From positions 62,001 through 126,000 of the forward strand of contig NZ_JAMDGZ010000043.1 of NCBI RefSeq assembly GCF_028656935.1: a DNA stretch of 64,000 nt. The letters run 5' to 3'. Of this stretch, positions 8,035 to 17,821 are shown in pieces; within the stretch, counting starts at the first letter, position 1, and the number at the start of each line of letters is the position of its first letter. Position numbers and translations under genes: made by a program. Origin of the DNA: Pseudomonas rubra (lineage in GTDB: Bacteria > Pseudomonadota > Gammaproteobacteria > Pseudomonadales > Pseudomonadaceae). The notes under the pieces are model-generated. The model searched no databases. It saw only the letters and a program-made list of their open reading frames with translations, and had not been told where the DNA came from.

Positions 8035-8567
8035 TTGCCTCCTTGTTTGTTCAGCCAGGCTACGGTAGCCGGCGAGGCTTTGCTCAGGGGGATGGCCGCC
8101 TGTTGCATGCTGCCGTCCCAGCCTTCGAGGGTGATCCAGATTTCAGCGTCCGCGCGGGTCTTGACCGGGACCGGCAGGCTGGTGCCCATGCGGTACGGGG
8201 TGCCGAAGAAGATCGTACCGGCGGCGCGCAGGCTGCGCGGTTTGCCGATGCGCAGGTAAGCCGCCTTGACCTCGGGGATACAGGCCTGGCACAGGGCCAG
8301 ATTGAAGGACTTGAAGTAACCGGCCGGGCCATCGGCGCGTGGCGGCTCATCGCGCAACTCGGCCAGTTGCACGCTCCATGGGCCGACCTTGATCTCGCCC
8401 AGCTCACGCTCGCCCAGGCCGCTGTCGCCGCGGAACAGTGCGGCATCGGCAAAGTACTTGGGCATGAAGCCGAGCGGAATCAGCAACAACAGGATGTTCA
8501 GGTGAAAGCGCCACTTGTGCCAGAAGCGGCTCAACGGGCTTTGCGGCGCAACTGCTGCCTTGCTCAT
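8031..8567 (-). CDS. fpvH: FpvH-like inner-membrane protein
   Basis: The product is 178 aa. A single membrane segment near residues 22-40 (FHLNILLLLIPLGFMPKYF) anchors a periplasmic domain that contains a CxxC pair in LCQACIP near residue 95. A redox or metal role is possible but not shown. It matches P. aeruginosa PA2404 (FpvH), which helps the reductase FpvG. The start overlaps the fpvG stop (ATGA) and the stop overlaps the fpvJ start. Confidence 0.85.
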   Translation of the reverse strand: MSKAAVAPQSPLSRFWHKWRFHLNILLLLIPLGFMPKYFADAALFRGDSGLGERELGEIKVGPWSVQLAELRDEPPRADGPAGYFKSFNLALCQACIPEVKAAYLRIGKPRSLRAAGTIFFGTPYRMGTSLPVPVKTRADAEIWITLEGWDGSMQQAAIPLSKASPATVAWLNKQGGK

Positions 8568-9766
8568 AGGCTGGCCTCCGTGGCGGTATCGGTGGCAGTG
8601 GCGGTTTGCTTGCGTGGGCGCTGCTCACGCTTGAGGGCGGCAGCGGTGGCCTGGGCCGTGCGCTTGGTCCAGATCAGCAGGCCGCTCAAGACCATCATCG
8701 ACAACACCAGGCCGAAGAAGGCCCAGATCAGCTTGATCGCCAGGCCGCCGAAGTCACCGGTGTGCAGCGGGCGCATGGACTCGGTGACGAATTCCAGGGT
8801 CGAGCGGTCATTGATCAGGAACTGCGCCTCGATCTTGCTGTTGTACGGGTTGACGTTGACCGTCTGGAACATCAGCGGGTACCAGCCGCGACCACCCAGG
8901 TAGACGTGGGCATAGGCGTTGCCGGGCAGGGAAACGAAGCTTACATCAAGGCCCGGGATTTGCTCTTTGGCGATGCGCGTGGCCTCATCCAGGCTGATGC
9001 GCGGGGCCGGTGCACCCGATTCGGTGCGTGGCACGTCTTCACGGGCAATCACCGGCACCACCGGTTCAGTGGAGATGGTGATGTGGTTGTCACCCAGGAT
9101 CGCCTGGATCAGGAACCAGGTGCCGGTGATGGAAATCACGGCAATGAACCAGATCGACCAGATGCCGCTCAGGCGGTGGAAGTCGCCCCAGAAAATTCGT
9201 GCGCCGTGGTTGAAGCGCAAGGTCGGCTTAAAGAAACCCTTCCAGAACCGTTTATAGACCACAAGCCCGGTGACCAGCGAGGCCAGCATCGGCAGGCCGA
9301 GCAGCGACACCAGGTACCAGCCCCAGCTGTAGCCATTGGTGAACGGCACCAGCCACCAGCCATGCAGGGCGCGGGTGAAGGCCTCGAAACTGAACGACGG
9401 GCTCTTGCCCTGGATCGCCCCGGTGTAGGGGTTCACATACAGGGTTGGCGCGCTGCCGTCAGGGAACACCACCGAGGCGGTCAGGGCGAAGTGCGAGCCA
9501 TCGGGCTGGCTGATGAAATTCACGGCCATGTCCGGCTCGGCTTTGTGCAGCGCATCGAGCACCTGCTGGAAGCTCAGCCGTTCGGCATCGCCATCAGGCT
9601 TGCTGGCGCGCACATCGGGGTTGGCCAGCCAGACGATTTCCTGGCTGACCACTGCCAGGGTACCGGTCACGCAGACGATCAGGACGAAAAACCAGATCGG
9701 CAGGGCGAGCCAGCTATGCACCAGGAACCACAGCCTGGATTTGGACTTTTTCGCTTTCTGGGACAT
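8564..9766 (-). CDS. fpvG: ferripyoverdine reductase FpvG (PepSY-TM family)
   Basis: About 400 aa from the ATG at 9766; the open frame runs further up but has no signal or family match there. Four membrane segments are visible (near residues 10-40, 175-200, 215-240 and 350-375), with histidines at membrane borders (LVHSWLALP, ALHGWW, DFHRLSG, PLHTGDF) that could hold haem, as in PepSY-associated reductases. In P. aeruginosa FpvG (PA2403) is the inner-membrane reductase that converts Fe3+ in pyoverdine to Fe2+. It is the first gene of the fpv operon; a 225-bp region separates it from the divergent first NRPS gene. I saw no convincing IS box on its own strand. Confidence 0.88.
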   Translation of the reverse strand: MSQKAKKSKSRLWFLVHSWLALPIWFFVLIVCVTGTLAVVSQEIVWLANPDVRASKPDGDAERLSFQQVLDALHKAEPDMAVNFISQPDGSHFALTASVVFPDGSAPTLYVNPYTGAIQGKSPSFSFEAFTRALHGWWLVPFTNGYSWGWYLVSLLGLPMLASLVTGLVVYKRFWKGFFKPTLRFNHGARIFWGDFHRLSGIWSIWFIAVISITGTWFLIQAILGDNHITISTEPVVPVIAREDVPRTESGAPAPRISLDEATRIAKEQIPGLDVSFVSLPGNAYAHVYLGGRGWYPLMFQTVNVNPYNSKIEAQFLINDRSTLEFVTESMRPLHTGDFGGLAIKLIWAFFGLVLSMMVLSGLLIWTKRTAQATAAALKREQRPRKQTATATDTATEASL

Positions 9767-9910
9767 TGCAGGTGTCTTTTCAGAGAAATTGAGGTCGAGC
9801 CAATGCTCAGCCTTGGGACTGCAATAGATAAGACGAACGAGAATCGTAAAACCCGCAGGGTTAGTTGAAAGCAAATGTTTCAAAGGCCTGTGACGAACTC
9901 GCGCTCGCGG

Positions 9911-9935
9911 CTAATTTTCAGGCGCTGTCATCCGT
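9911..9935 (+). promoter_or_regulatory. iron-starvation (sigma-PvdS type) promoter box
   Basis: CTAATT at 9911-9916, a 16-base spacer, and CGT at 9933-9935 fit the TAAAT-N16/17-CGT pattern recognised by PvdS-type sigma factors, with one change in the -35 part. It ends 57 bases before the ATG of the first NRPS. Two exact copies of the pattern, with the same 16-base spacing, precede pvdA and pvdM in this window. Confidence 0.65.
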
Positions 9936-9991
9936 TTTTCTGGAACTACCGGGCCTGCAGGCTCGTTGTTCCCCTGGATGGATGAAAGTCG

Positions 9992-12900
9992 ATGAATGCC
10001 GAAGATGCCCGCAAGCTTGCCCGCCGATTCATAGAGTTGCCGTTGGAAAAGCGCCGGATCTTCCTCCAGGGCCTGCGTCGCGAGGGCGTCGACTTCGCCC
10101 AGTTCCCGATCCCTGCGCAGGTGCCGGTGGCCGAGCGCGGCGGCCTGTCCTATGCCCAGCAGCGCATGTGGCTGCTGTGGCAGCTCGAGCCTGCCAGTGC
10201 CGCCTATAACCTGCCCAGTGCCGTGCGCTTGCAGGGGAAATTGCAGGTGGCAGCCCTGGAGCAGGCCTTCGCCAGCCTGGTGCAGCGCCACGAGACCCTG
10301 CGCAGTGTCTTCGTGCAGCAGGCCGACGAGCAACTGGCCCTGCTGCCGGCGCCGCAGTGGCCGCAGGTCGAGCACCTGGACCTCAGTGCCATGCCAGAGC
10401 AGGCGCGTGAGCAACGGCTGCGAGCGTTGGCCGAGGCGCAGTCACTGCAGCCATTCGACCTGGCCGGCGGGCCCTTGCTGCGGGTGCTGCTGCTCAAGCT
10501 TGCGGCCGACCAGCATGTGTTGCTGATGACCCTGCACCATATTGTTTCTGACGGCTGGTCGATGAACGTGCTGATCGAGGAGTTCAGCCAGCTGTATGCC
10601 GCGCACCTGGGCAACCAGGCGCCGACGCTCGCGGCGCTGCCGATCCAGTACAGCGACTATGCCCTGTGGCAGCGTTGCTGGCTGGAAGCCGGCGAGAAGG
10701 AACGCCAGCTCGAATACTGGCGCGCCAAACTGGGCGAGGAGCATCCGCCGCTGGAACTGCCGCTGGATCATTCGCGCCCGGCGCTGCCCAGCTATCGCGG
10801 CGCCCGCCAACGCTTTAGCGTGGACCCGGCGCTGGCCGAGGCGCTGGGCGCCTGGGCGCGTAGCGAAGGGGTGACCCTGTTCATGCTGCTGCTCAGCGCG
10901 TTCAACATCCTGCTCTATCGCTATACCGGCCAGGGCGACCTGCGCATCGGTGTGCCGATTGCCAATCGCAATCGCAGCGAGGTCGAAGGCCTGATCGGTT
11001 GCTTCGTCAACACCCAGGTGCTGCGCAATCAGCTCGACGCTCAGATGACCGTGCGCCAGTTGCTGGCGGCGGTCAAAGAGACCGTGCTGGGCGCTCAGTC
11101 GCACCAGGATCTGCCGTTCGAGCAACTGGTCGATGCTTTTGACCTTGAGCGCAGCCTCAGCCACACGCCGCTGTTCCAGGTGATGTACAACCACCAGCCA
11201 CAGGTTGCCGACGTCACCACGCTGAAGCTGGCCGGTGGTTTGCAGATGAGCCAGGTCGATTGGCAGAGCCGCACCACCCAGTTCGACCTGAGCCTGGACA
11301 CCTACGAGCAAGGTGGCCAGTTACAGGCGGCGCTGACCTATGCCAGCGACCTGTTCGATGCACCCACCATCGCGCGCATGGGCCGGCATTGGCTGAACTT
11401 GCTGCGCGCGATGCTTGCTGCGCCGAACCAGCCTCTGGAGCAACTGGCGATGCTCGATGCGCCCGAGTTGCAGCGGATCGTCGTCGACTGGAACGACACC
11501 GGCGTTGACTACCCGTTGCAGCAACCGCTGCAGCGGCTGATCGAAGCCCAGGTCGAGCGCAGCCCCGATGCCAGCGCATTGATTTTTGCCGGGCAGACCC
11601 TGACCTATGCCGAGCTCAACGCCCGCGCCAACCAGCTTGCCCATTGCCTGATCGAGGCCGGCATCGGTGTCGACAGCCTGGTCGGCATCGCCGTCGAACG
11701 CTCGGTGGAGATGGTCGTCGGCCTGCTGGCAATACTCAAGGCTGGCGCCGCTTATGTGCCGTTCGATCCGGACTACCCGGCCGAGCGCCTGGCCTACATG
11801 ATCGAAGACAGCGGCGTGCGCCTGGTACTGACCCAGGCGGCATTGACCCAGCGCCTGCCGTTGCAGGCGGTACAGGTGCTGGTGCTGGACCAGGCCGGGG
11901 CCTGGCTGGGCGGCTACAGCACGGCTAACCCGCAGTTGCTCATTGACCCGCAGCAACTGGCCTATGTGATCTACACCTCAGGCTCCACCGGCCGCCCCAA
12001 GGGTGCCGGCAACAGCCACGCGGCCCTGGTCAACCGCCTGTGCTGGATGCAGCAGGCCTATGGCCTGGACGCCAGCGACACGGTGTTGCAAAAGACCCCG
12101 TTCAGTTTCGATGTGTCGGTCTGGGAGTTTTTCTGGCCGCTGCTGGCGGGTGCCCGCCTGGCGGTGGCGGCGCCGGGAGAGCACCGTGAGCCTGCGCGTC
12201 TGATCGCCAGCATCGAGCGCATGCAGGTTACCACCCTGCATTTTGTGCCATCGATGCTCCAGGCCTTTATCCATGAGCCGGGTGTCGAGGGCTGCCACAG
12301 CCTCAAACGCATCGTCTGCAGTGGCGAGGCGTTGCCGGTGGATGCCCAGCAGCAGGTGTTCGCCAGGCTGCCCCAGGCTGCGCTGTACAACCTCTATGGC
12401 CCCACCGAGGCGGCCATCGACGTTACCCACTGGACCTGCGTCGACGAGGGCCGGGACAGCGTACCGATCGGTCTGCCGATCGCCAATCTGAGAACCCTGG
12501 TCCTCGATGCCAGCCTTGCGCCCGTGCCGCCTGGGGTATCCGGCGAACTGTACCTGGGCGGGCAGGGCCTGGCGCGGGGTTATCATCGGCGCCCGGGGCT
12601 GACCGCCGAGCGCTTTGTGGTCGACCCGTTCGGCACGGGCGAGCGCCTGTACCGTACCGGCGACCGCGTCCGCCAGCGCGAAAGCGGCGTGATCGAGTAC
12701 CTGGGGCGCTTCGATCATCAGGTCAAGATCCGTGGCCTGCGCATCGAACTGGGGGAAATCGAGGCACGCCTGGCCCAGCACGCACTGGTGCGCGAGGCGG
12801 TGGTGCTGGCGCACAACGGCAAGCAACTGATCAGCTACCTGGTGCTCGAGCAGGCGCCCGCCGACTGGCAGCAGCAGCTCAAGGACTGGCTGTTGCTGGC

Positions 12901-15900
12901 CTTGCCCGAGTTCATGCTGCCGAGCCAGTTGCTGGCGCTGCAGCACTTGCCGCTGACCCCTAACGGCAAACTCGACCGCAAGGCCCTGCCAGCGCCGGAT
13001 GCCCAGGCCCAGGTGGCCTATGCTGCGCCACAGAGCGCTTTGCAACAGCAGCTCGGGGCCATCTGGCAGGCTGTGCTGGGGGTTGAGCAGGTCGGGCTGG
13101 ATGACAATTTTTTTGCCCTGGGTGGCGATTCGATCATCGCCATTCAGGTGGTCAGCCGCGCCCGCCAGGCCGGCTTGCAGCTCAGTCCGCGCGATCTGTT
13201 CCAGTACCAGACGCTGCGCAGCCTCGAACCCTGGGTCGGGCAGCAGGCGCAGGTCGAGGCCGAACAGGGGCGGGTTAGCGGCGAGGTGCGGCTTACGCCT
13301 GTACAGCAGGGCTTTTTTGCCCAGGCCATGGCCGGCCGTAGCCACTGGAACCAGTCGCTGTTGCTGACCCCGCGCCAGGCGCTGCTGCCGGCGCTGTTGA
13401 ACAGTGCGCTGCAGCAGCTGCTGGCGCAGCACGATGCCTTGCGCCTGCGCTTCGAACAGAGCGTCGATGGCTGGCACCAGTACCACGTTCAAGAACCTGC
13501 CGACGACCTGCTGTGGCTACGCCAGGCAACCGATGCCCAGGCGTTGGCCTCGCTGTGCGAGGCGGCGCAGCGCAGCCTTGACCTGGCCAACGGGCCGTTG
13601 CTGCGCGCCATGCTGGTGGAGATGGCCGACGGCGGCCAGCGCTTGCTGGTGGTGATTCACCACCTGGTGGTGGACGGGGTGTCGTGGCGCATCCTGCTCG
13701 AAGACCTGCAGCATTTCTACACCTGCCTGCAGGCCGGGCAAGCGGCGGCGCAACTGGCCAAGACCAGCGCCTACCAGGCCTGGGCCGAGCATTTGCATGA
13801 CTACGCCACGCTTGCGGCGCAGCAGTTGCCTTACTGGCAAGCACAACTGGAGCAGGCGCTGGACCTGCCCTGTGACAATCCCCAGGGTGGCCTGAGCAAT
13901 CGCGATGCCGGCAAAGTCGAGTTCACCCTCGATGCCGCCAACACCCGCCGCCTGTTGCAGGATGCTCCCGCCGCCTATCGCACTCAGGTCAACGACCTGT
14001 TGTTGACGGCCCTGGCCCGGGCGGTGTGCGACTGGAGTGGCGAAGACAGCATGCTGGTGGAGCTCGAAGGCCATGGCCGCGAAGAGTTGTTCGCCGGTAT
14101 CGACCTGACGCGCACAGTGGGTTGGTTCACCAGCCTGTTCCCGCTGCGTTTACAGCCTGCGGCGCAGCTGTCGGCCTCGATCAAAGGCATCAAGGAGCAG
14201 TTGCGCGCGGTGCCCGATCGCGGCCTGGGCTATGGCGTGCTGCGCTATCTGGCGCCTGCCCAGGTGCAAGCCAGGCTCAAGGACAGCCCGGGGCGGGCGC
14301 GGATCACCTTCAACTACCTGGGGCGTTTCGACAGCCAGTTCGATGAGCGCTCGATGTTCGTTCCGGCCCAGGAAAGCCCCGGTGCCAGCCAGGCTGCCGA
14401 TGCCCCGTTGGCCAACTGGCTCAGCGTCGAAGGCCAGGTCTATGGCGGGCAACTGAACCTGTCGCTGACCTTCAGCCAGGCCATGTTCGACACCTCGACC
14501 ATCCAGTCCCTGGCCAATGCCTATGGTGCCCAGCTGCTGCAACTGGTGGAGCATTGCTGCAGCCAGGACAGCGTGCAGCCTACGCCTGCGGATTTCCCCC
14601 TGGCCGGGCTTGACCAGCGCCAGCTTGACGAGCTGGCGCCATTGCCCGGGTTGGTCGACGACCTCTATCCGCTGTCGCCGATGCAGCAGGGCATGCTTTT
14701 TCATGGCCTTTACGCTGAGCAAGGTAGCGCCTATATCAACCAGTTGCGGGTCGATGTCGACGATCTTGAACCTGCACGCCTGCATCAGGCCTGGGAGGCG
14801 ACGCTGCAGGCCCACGATATCCTGCGCAGCGGTTTTATCTGGCAAGGCGAGCTGGCGCAGCCGTTGCAGCAACCCTTGCAGTTTGTACGCAAGCAGGTCG
14901 CGCTTAGCTTGCTCGAGCACGACTGGCGCGACAGGCCGGACCTGGCCCAGTTGCTGGACGCCCAGGCCCTGGCGCAACGTGAACAGGGCTTCGACTTGCA
15001 GGCGGCGCCCTTGCTGAACCTGGTGCTGGTGCGCGTCGCCGAGCGCCGCCATCACCTGATCTACACCCATCACCATATCCTCATGGATGGCTGGAGCAAT
15101 GCCCGGGTGCTGGCCGAGGTATTGCAGCGCTACCACGGCCTGGTGCCGGCGCGGCCGGCCAGCCGCTACCGTGACTACATCGAGCGCTTGCAGCAGCTCG
15201 ACAGCAAGGCGGCCAGGCAGTTCTGGACGCATCAGCTGCAGGCGCTGGATGGCCCCTTGTACCTGGCCCAGTACGTCCCCGGGGCACACCGCGACAGTGC
15301 GCTGCGCGGCGACTATCACCAAACCATCGGTGTCGAGCAGAGTGCGCGCCTGAGCCAGTTTGCCCGGCAACAGCAAGTCACCCTCAACACCCTGGTCCAG
15401 GGTGCCTGGCTGCTGCTGTTGCAGCATTACAGCGGGCGCAGCAGCGTAGTGGTCGGGGCCACGGTGGCCGGTCGCAGTATGGCGCTGCCGGGCCTGGAAC
15501 AGCAGGTCGGTCTGTTTATCAACACCTTGCCGGTCATTGCCAGCCCGCGCCCCGAGCAGACCGTGGCGCAGTGGCTGCAAACGGTGCAGGCGCTCAACCT
15601 TGAACTGCGCGAACACGAGCACACGCCCTTGTTCGAGATCCAGCGTTGGGCCGGGCAACAGGAGGCGCTGTTCGACCATATCCTGGTGTTCGAGAACTAC
15701 CCGCTGGCCCAAGCCCTCGAGCAGGCGCAAGGGCCGCGCTTCGGCACCCTGCACAACCACGAGCAGACTCACTACCCTTTGTCGGTGGCGGTCAACCTGG
15801 GCGAGCAACTGAGCCTCGATTACAACTATGCCTGCCAAGCGTTCAGCGACGAGGCCTTGCACGCCCTGGCCGGGCACTTCCAGCACCTGCTGGTGGCGCT

Positions 15901-17821
15901 GGCCGAGTCCGCCGAGCGCGCTCTGGGCGAGCTGCCGATGCTCGCTGCCCGGCAGCGCGGCGAAGTGCTGCAACTGGCCGGGGCAGAGGCTGCGGTGCCG
16001 GCGCACGAGGGCTTCATCCACCAACTGATTGAAGCCCAGGCGCTGGCCACCCCGCAGGCCCCGGCCCTGGAGTTTGCCGGCAAGCACCTGAGCTACGGGC
16101 AGCTCAATACCCAGGCCAATCACCTGGCATTGCGCTTGCGCGAAGCCGGCGTGGGGCCGGATGTGGTGGTCGCGCTGGCGGTTGAACGCAGCCTGGAGAT
16201 GCTCGTCGGCTTGCTGGCCATCCTCAAGGCCGGTGGCGTTTATTTGCCGCTGGACCTGAACTACCCGCAGGCGCGGATCGACTTCATGCTCGCCGACAGT
16301 GATGCACGCCTGTTGCTCAGCCGTCCAGGTGTTGCGCTGCAGGTGCCGGCCCAGGTCAAGGTGCTGATGCTCGACGACGCCCGCGTGCCCAGGCCGCCGA
16401 TTGCCGACCTGGGCGTAGCGCTGGATGCGCAGCACCTGGCGTACATGATCTACACCTCCGGCTCGACCGGTACGCCCAAAGGGGTCCAGGTGCGTCACCA
16501 GGCCTTGACCAACCACATGCGCTGGATGCAGCGCACACTGCCGTTGCACGCCAGTGACCGGGTCCTGCAGAAGACCGCACTGAGTTTTGATGCGTCGGTC
16601 TGGGAGTGCTGGCTGCCGTTGATGTGCGGGGCGCAACTGGTGATCGCCGAGCCGCAACTGGCCAGCGACATGTCGCGCCTGTGGACCCAGGTGCAGGCGC
16701 TGCAGATCAGCGTGGTGCAGGCGGCGCCGTCGTTGCTGCAAGCGCTGCTGGGCAATGCTACGGCGCAGAACATGAGCAGTCTGCGTTACCTGATGGTCGG
16801 CGGCGAGGCCCTGAGTGGCGCGCTGGTCAACCAGGTTCGCGAGTACTGGTCGGGGCCGATCGTCAACCTCTATGGGCCGACCGAGGCCACCATCGAGGTG
16901 ACCTGCCAGATCATCGATAGCGTCGCCCAACCGCTCATGGCAGCCATTGGCCGGCCAATCGACAACGTCCGCGTGCAGGTGCTCGGCAGCCACATGCAGT
17001 GCCTGCCGGCCGGTGTCGTCGGCGAGCTGTGCATTGCCGGCCGTTCCTTGGCCCGCGGCTATCACCGGCGCCCCGGGCTTACGGCCGAGCGCTTTGTACC
17101 CGACCCGCACGCTGAGGATCCCGGTGCCCGGCTCTACCGCACCGGCGACCTGGGCCATTACGGCGAAGCGGGGCAGCTGTGCTACAGCGGGCGCAGTGAC
17201 CAGCAAGTGAAGATCCGCGGCTTTCGTATCGAGACCGGCGAGATCCAGGCTCAGCTGTTGCGCCAGCCCTCGGTGGCCGATGCGCTGGTACTGGCTTTGC
17301 CCGGCTCGGGCGGGCCGCAACTGGTGGCCTATGTGGTGCCAGCGGGTGCAGCCAGCCTGGCGCCCGATGCTCTGCGCCAGGCTCTGGCCCAGAGCCTGCC
17401 CGAGTACATGCAGCCTTCGCACTGGCATGTGCTTGAGCGCCTGCCGCTGACCGCCAACGGCAAGCTCGACCGCAAGGCCTTGCCCGCCAACGATGCGCCC
17501 TCGGCGCATGGCTACCGAGCGCCGCACAGCCAACTGCAGGTGCAACTGGCCGACATCTGGCAGGCGCTGCTGCAAGTGCCGCAGGTCGGCCTGGACGACG
17601 ACTTCTTTGAGTTGGGCGGTCATTCGCTGCACCTGGTGATGCTGCAATCGCGTTTGCGCAGCCAGTTGGGCCTGGATGTAACGCTCAAGGAATTTCATCG
17701 CCTGCGCCGTCTCGAAGCGCTGGCCAATCATTTACAGCAATCCCTGGGCGAAGACGACCAGGCGCTGGAGCTCGACCTGATTTTCGGCGCGCTCGACGAA
17801 CTGGAGGAACACAATGCTTGA
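9992..17821 (+). CDS. pyoverdine NRPS 1: C-A(Ser)-T-E-C-A(Gln-like)-T
   Basis: A 2609-aa, two-module synthetase and the first of five; a PvdI-type protein. Order: condensation (HHIVSDGWS at residue 182), adenylation 1 (YTSGSTG at 661), carrier (GGDS, Ser 1047), epimerisation (HHLVVDGVS at 1223), condensation of the DCL type (YPLSPMQQGMLF near 1559; HHHILMDGWS near 1693), adenylation 2 (YTSGSTG at 2154), carrier (Ser 2545). The specificity residues of A1 read DVWHVSLID, a serine code, so module 1 adds D-Ser. A2 reads DAWQMGLIE, closest to known Gln codes (DAWQxGLID); this is tentative. The first C domain is of the LCL type, as needed to accept a chain ending in L-Dab from a PvdL-type starter. 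The gene overlaps NRPS 2 by 8 bases. The C-terminus is an acidic tail (ALDELEEHNA). Confidence 0.95.
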   Translation: MNAEDARKLARRFIELPLEKRRIFLQGLRREGVDFAQFPIPAQVPVAERGGLSYAQQRMWLLWQLEPASAAYNLPSAVRLQGKLQVAALEQAFASLVQRHETLRSVFVQQADEQLALLPAPQWPQVEHLDLSAMPEQAREQRLRALAEAQSLQPFDLAGGPLLRVLLLKLAADQHVLLMTLHHIVSDGWSMNVLIEEFSQLYAAHLGNQAPTLAALPIQYSDYALWQRCWLEAGEKERQLEYWRAKLGEEHPPLELPLDHSRPALPSYRGARQRFSVDPALAEALGAWARSEGVTLFMLLLSAFNILLYRYTGQGDLRIGVPIANRNRSEVEGLIGCFVNTQVLRNQLDAQMTVRQLLAAVKETVLGAQSHQDLPFEQLVDAFDLERSLSHTPLFQVMYNHQPQVADVTTLKLAGGLQMSQVDWQSRTTQFDLSLDTYEQGGQLQAALTYASDLFDAPTIARMGRHWLNLLRAMLAAPNQPLEQLAMLDAPELQRIVVDWNDTGVDYPLQQPLQRLIEAQVERSPDASALIFAGQTLTYAELNARANQLAHCLIEAGIGVDSLVGIAVERSVEMVVGLLAILKAGAAYVPFDPDYPAERLAYMIEDSGVRLVLTQAALTQRLPLQAVQVLVLDQAGAWLGGYSTANPQLLIDPQQLAYVIYTSGSTGRPKGAGNSHAALVNRLCWMQQAYGLDASDTVLQKTPFSFDVSVWEFFWPLLAGARLAVAAPGEHREPARLIASIERMQVTTLHFVPSMLQAFIHEPGVEGCHSLKRIVCSGEALPVDAQQQVFARLPQAALYNLYGPTEAAIDVTHWTCVDEGRDSVPIGLPIANLRTLVLDASLAPVPPGVSGELYLGGQGLARGYHRRPGLTAERFVVDPFGTGERLYRTGDRVRQRESGVIEYLGRFDHQVKIRGLRIELGEIEARLAQHALVREAVVLAHNGKQLISYLVLEQAPADWQQQLKDWLLLALPEFMLPSQLLALQHLPLTPNGKLDRKALPAPDAQAQVAYAAPQSALQQQLGAIWQAVLGVEQVGLDDNFFALGGDSIIAIQVVSRARQAGLQLSPRDLFQYQTLRSLEPWVGQQAQVEAEQGRVSGEVRLTPVQQGFFAQAMAGRSHWNQSLLLTPRQALLPALLNSALQQLLAQHDALRLRFEQSVDGWHQYHVQEPADDLLWLRQATDAQALASLCEAAQRSLDLANGPLLRAMLVEMADGGQRLLVVIHHLVVDGVSWRILLEDLQHFYTCLQAGQAAAQLAKTSAYQAWAEHLHDYATLAAQQLPYWQAQLEQALDLPCDNPQGGLSNRDAGKVEFTLDAANTRRLLQDAPAAYRTQVNDLLLTALARAVCDWSGEDSMLVELEGHGREELFAGIDLTRTVGWFTSLFPLRLQPAAQLSASIKGIKEQLRAVPDRGLGYGVLRYLAPAQVQARLKDSPGRARITFNYLGRFDSQFDERSMFVPAQESPGASQAADAPLANWLSVEGQVYGGQLNLSLTFSQAMFDTSTIQSLANAYGAQLLQLVEHCCSQDSVQPTPADFPLAGLDQRQLDELAPLPGLVDDLYPLSPMQQGMLFHGLYAEQGSAYINQLRVDVDDLEPARLHQAWEATLQAHDILRSGFIWQGELAQPLQQPLQFVRKQVALSLLEHDWRDRPDLAQLLDAQALAQREQGFDLQAAPLLNLVLVRVAERRHHLIYTHHHILMDGWSNARVLAEVLQRYHGLVPARPASRYRDYIERLQQLDSKAARQFWTHQLQALDGPLYLAQYVPGAHRDSALRGDYHQTIGVEQSARLSQFARQQQVTLNTLVQGAWLLLLQHYSGRSSVVVGATVAGRSMALPGLEQQVGLFINTLPVIASPRPEQTVAQWLQTVQALNLELREHEHTPLFEIQRWAGQQEALFDHILVFENYPLAQALEQAQGPRFGTLHNHEQTHYPLSVAVNLGEQLSLDYNYACQAFSDEALHALAGHFQHLLVALAESAERALGELPMLAARQRGEVLQLAGAEAAVPAHEGFIHQLIEAQALATPQAPALEFAGKHLSYGQLNTQANHLALRLREAGVGPDVVVALAVERSLEMLVGLLAILKAGGVYLPLDLNYPQARIDFMLADSDARLLLSRPGVALQVPAQVKVLMLDDARVPRPPIADLGVALDAQHLAYMIYTSGSTGTPKGVQVRHQALTNHMRWMQRTLPLHASDRVLQKTALSFDASVWECWLPLMCGAQLVIAEPQLASDMSRLWTQVQALQISVVQAAPSLLQALLGNATAQNMSSLRYLMVGGEALSGALVNQVREYWSGPIVNLYGPTEATIEVTCQIIDSVAQPLMAAIGRPIDNVRVQVLGSHMQCLPAGVVGELCIAGRSLARGYHRRPGLTAERFVPDPHAEDPGARLYRTGDLGHYGEAGQLCYSGRSDQQVKIRGFRIETGEIQAQLLRQPSVADALVLALPGSGGPQLVAYVVPAGAASLAPDALRQALAQSLPEYMQPSHWHVLERLPLTANGKLDRKALPANDAPSAHGYRAPHSQLQVQLADIWQALLQVPQVGLDDDFFELGGHSLHLVMLQSRLRSQLGLDVTLKEFHRLRRLEALANHLQQSLGEDDQALELDLIFGALDELEEHNA

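Noticed and set aside
9767..9880. IS box or Fur box on the minus strand before fpvG
   Set aside because: CTAACC and a later CGT are separated by 19 bases, too far apart, and the best Fur-like match is only about 10 of 19; neither is good enough to call.
14150..17731. Very long open frame on the minus strand (over 1190 codons) opposite NRPS 1, and similar ones opposite NRPS 3, 4 and 5
   Set aside because: These are mirror frames of high-GC coding DNA. Their protein is rich in His, Gln, Arg and Gly with no recognisable domain, while the plus strand encodes complete NRPS domains.
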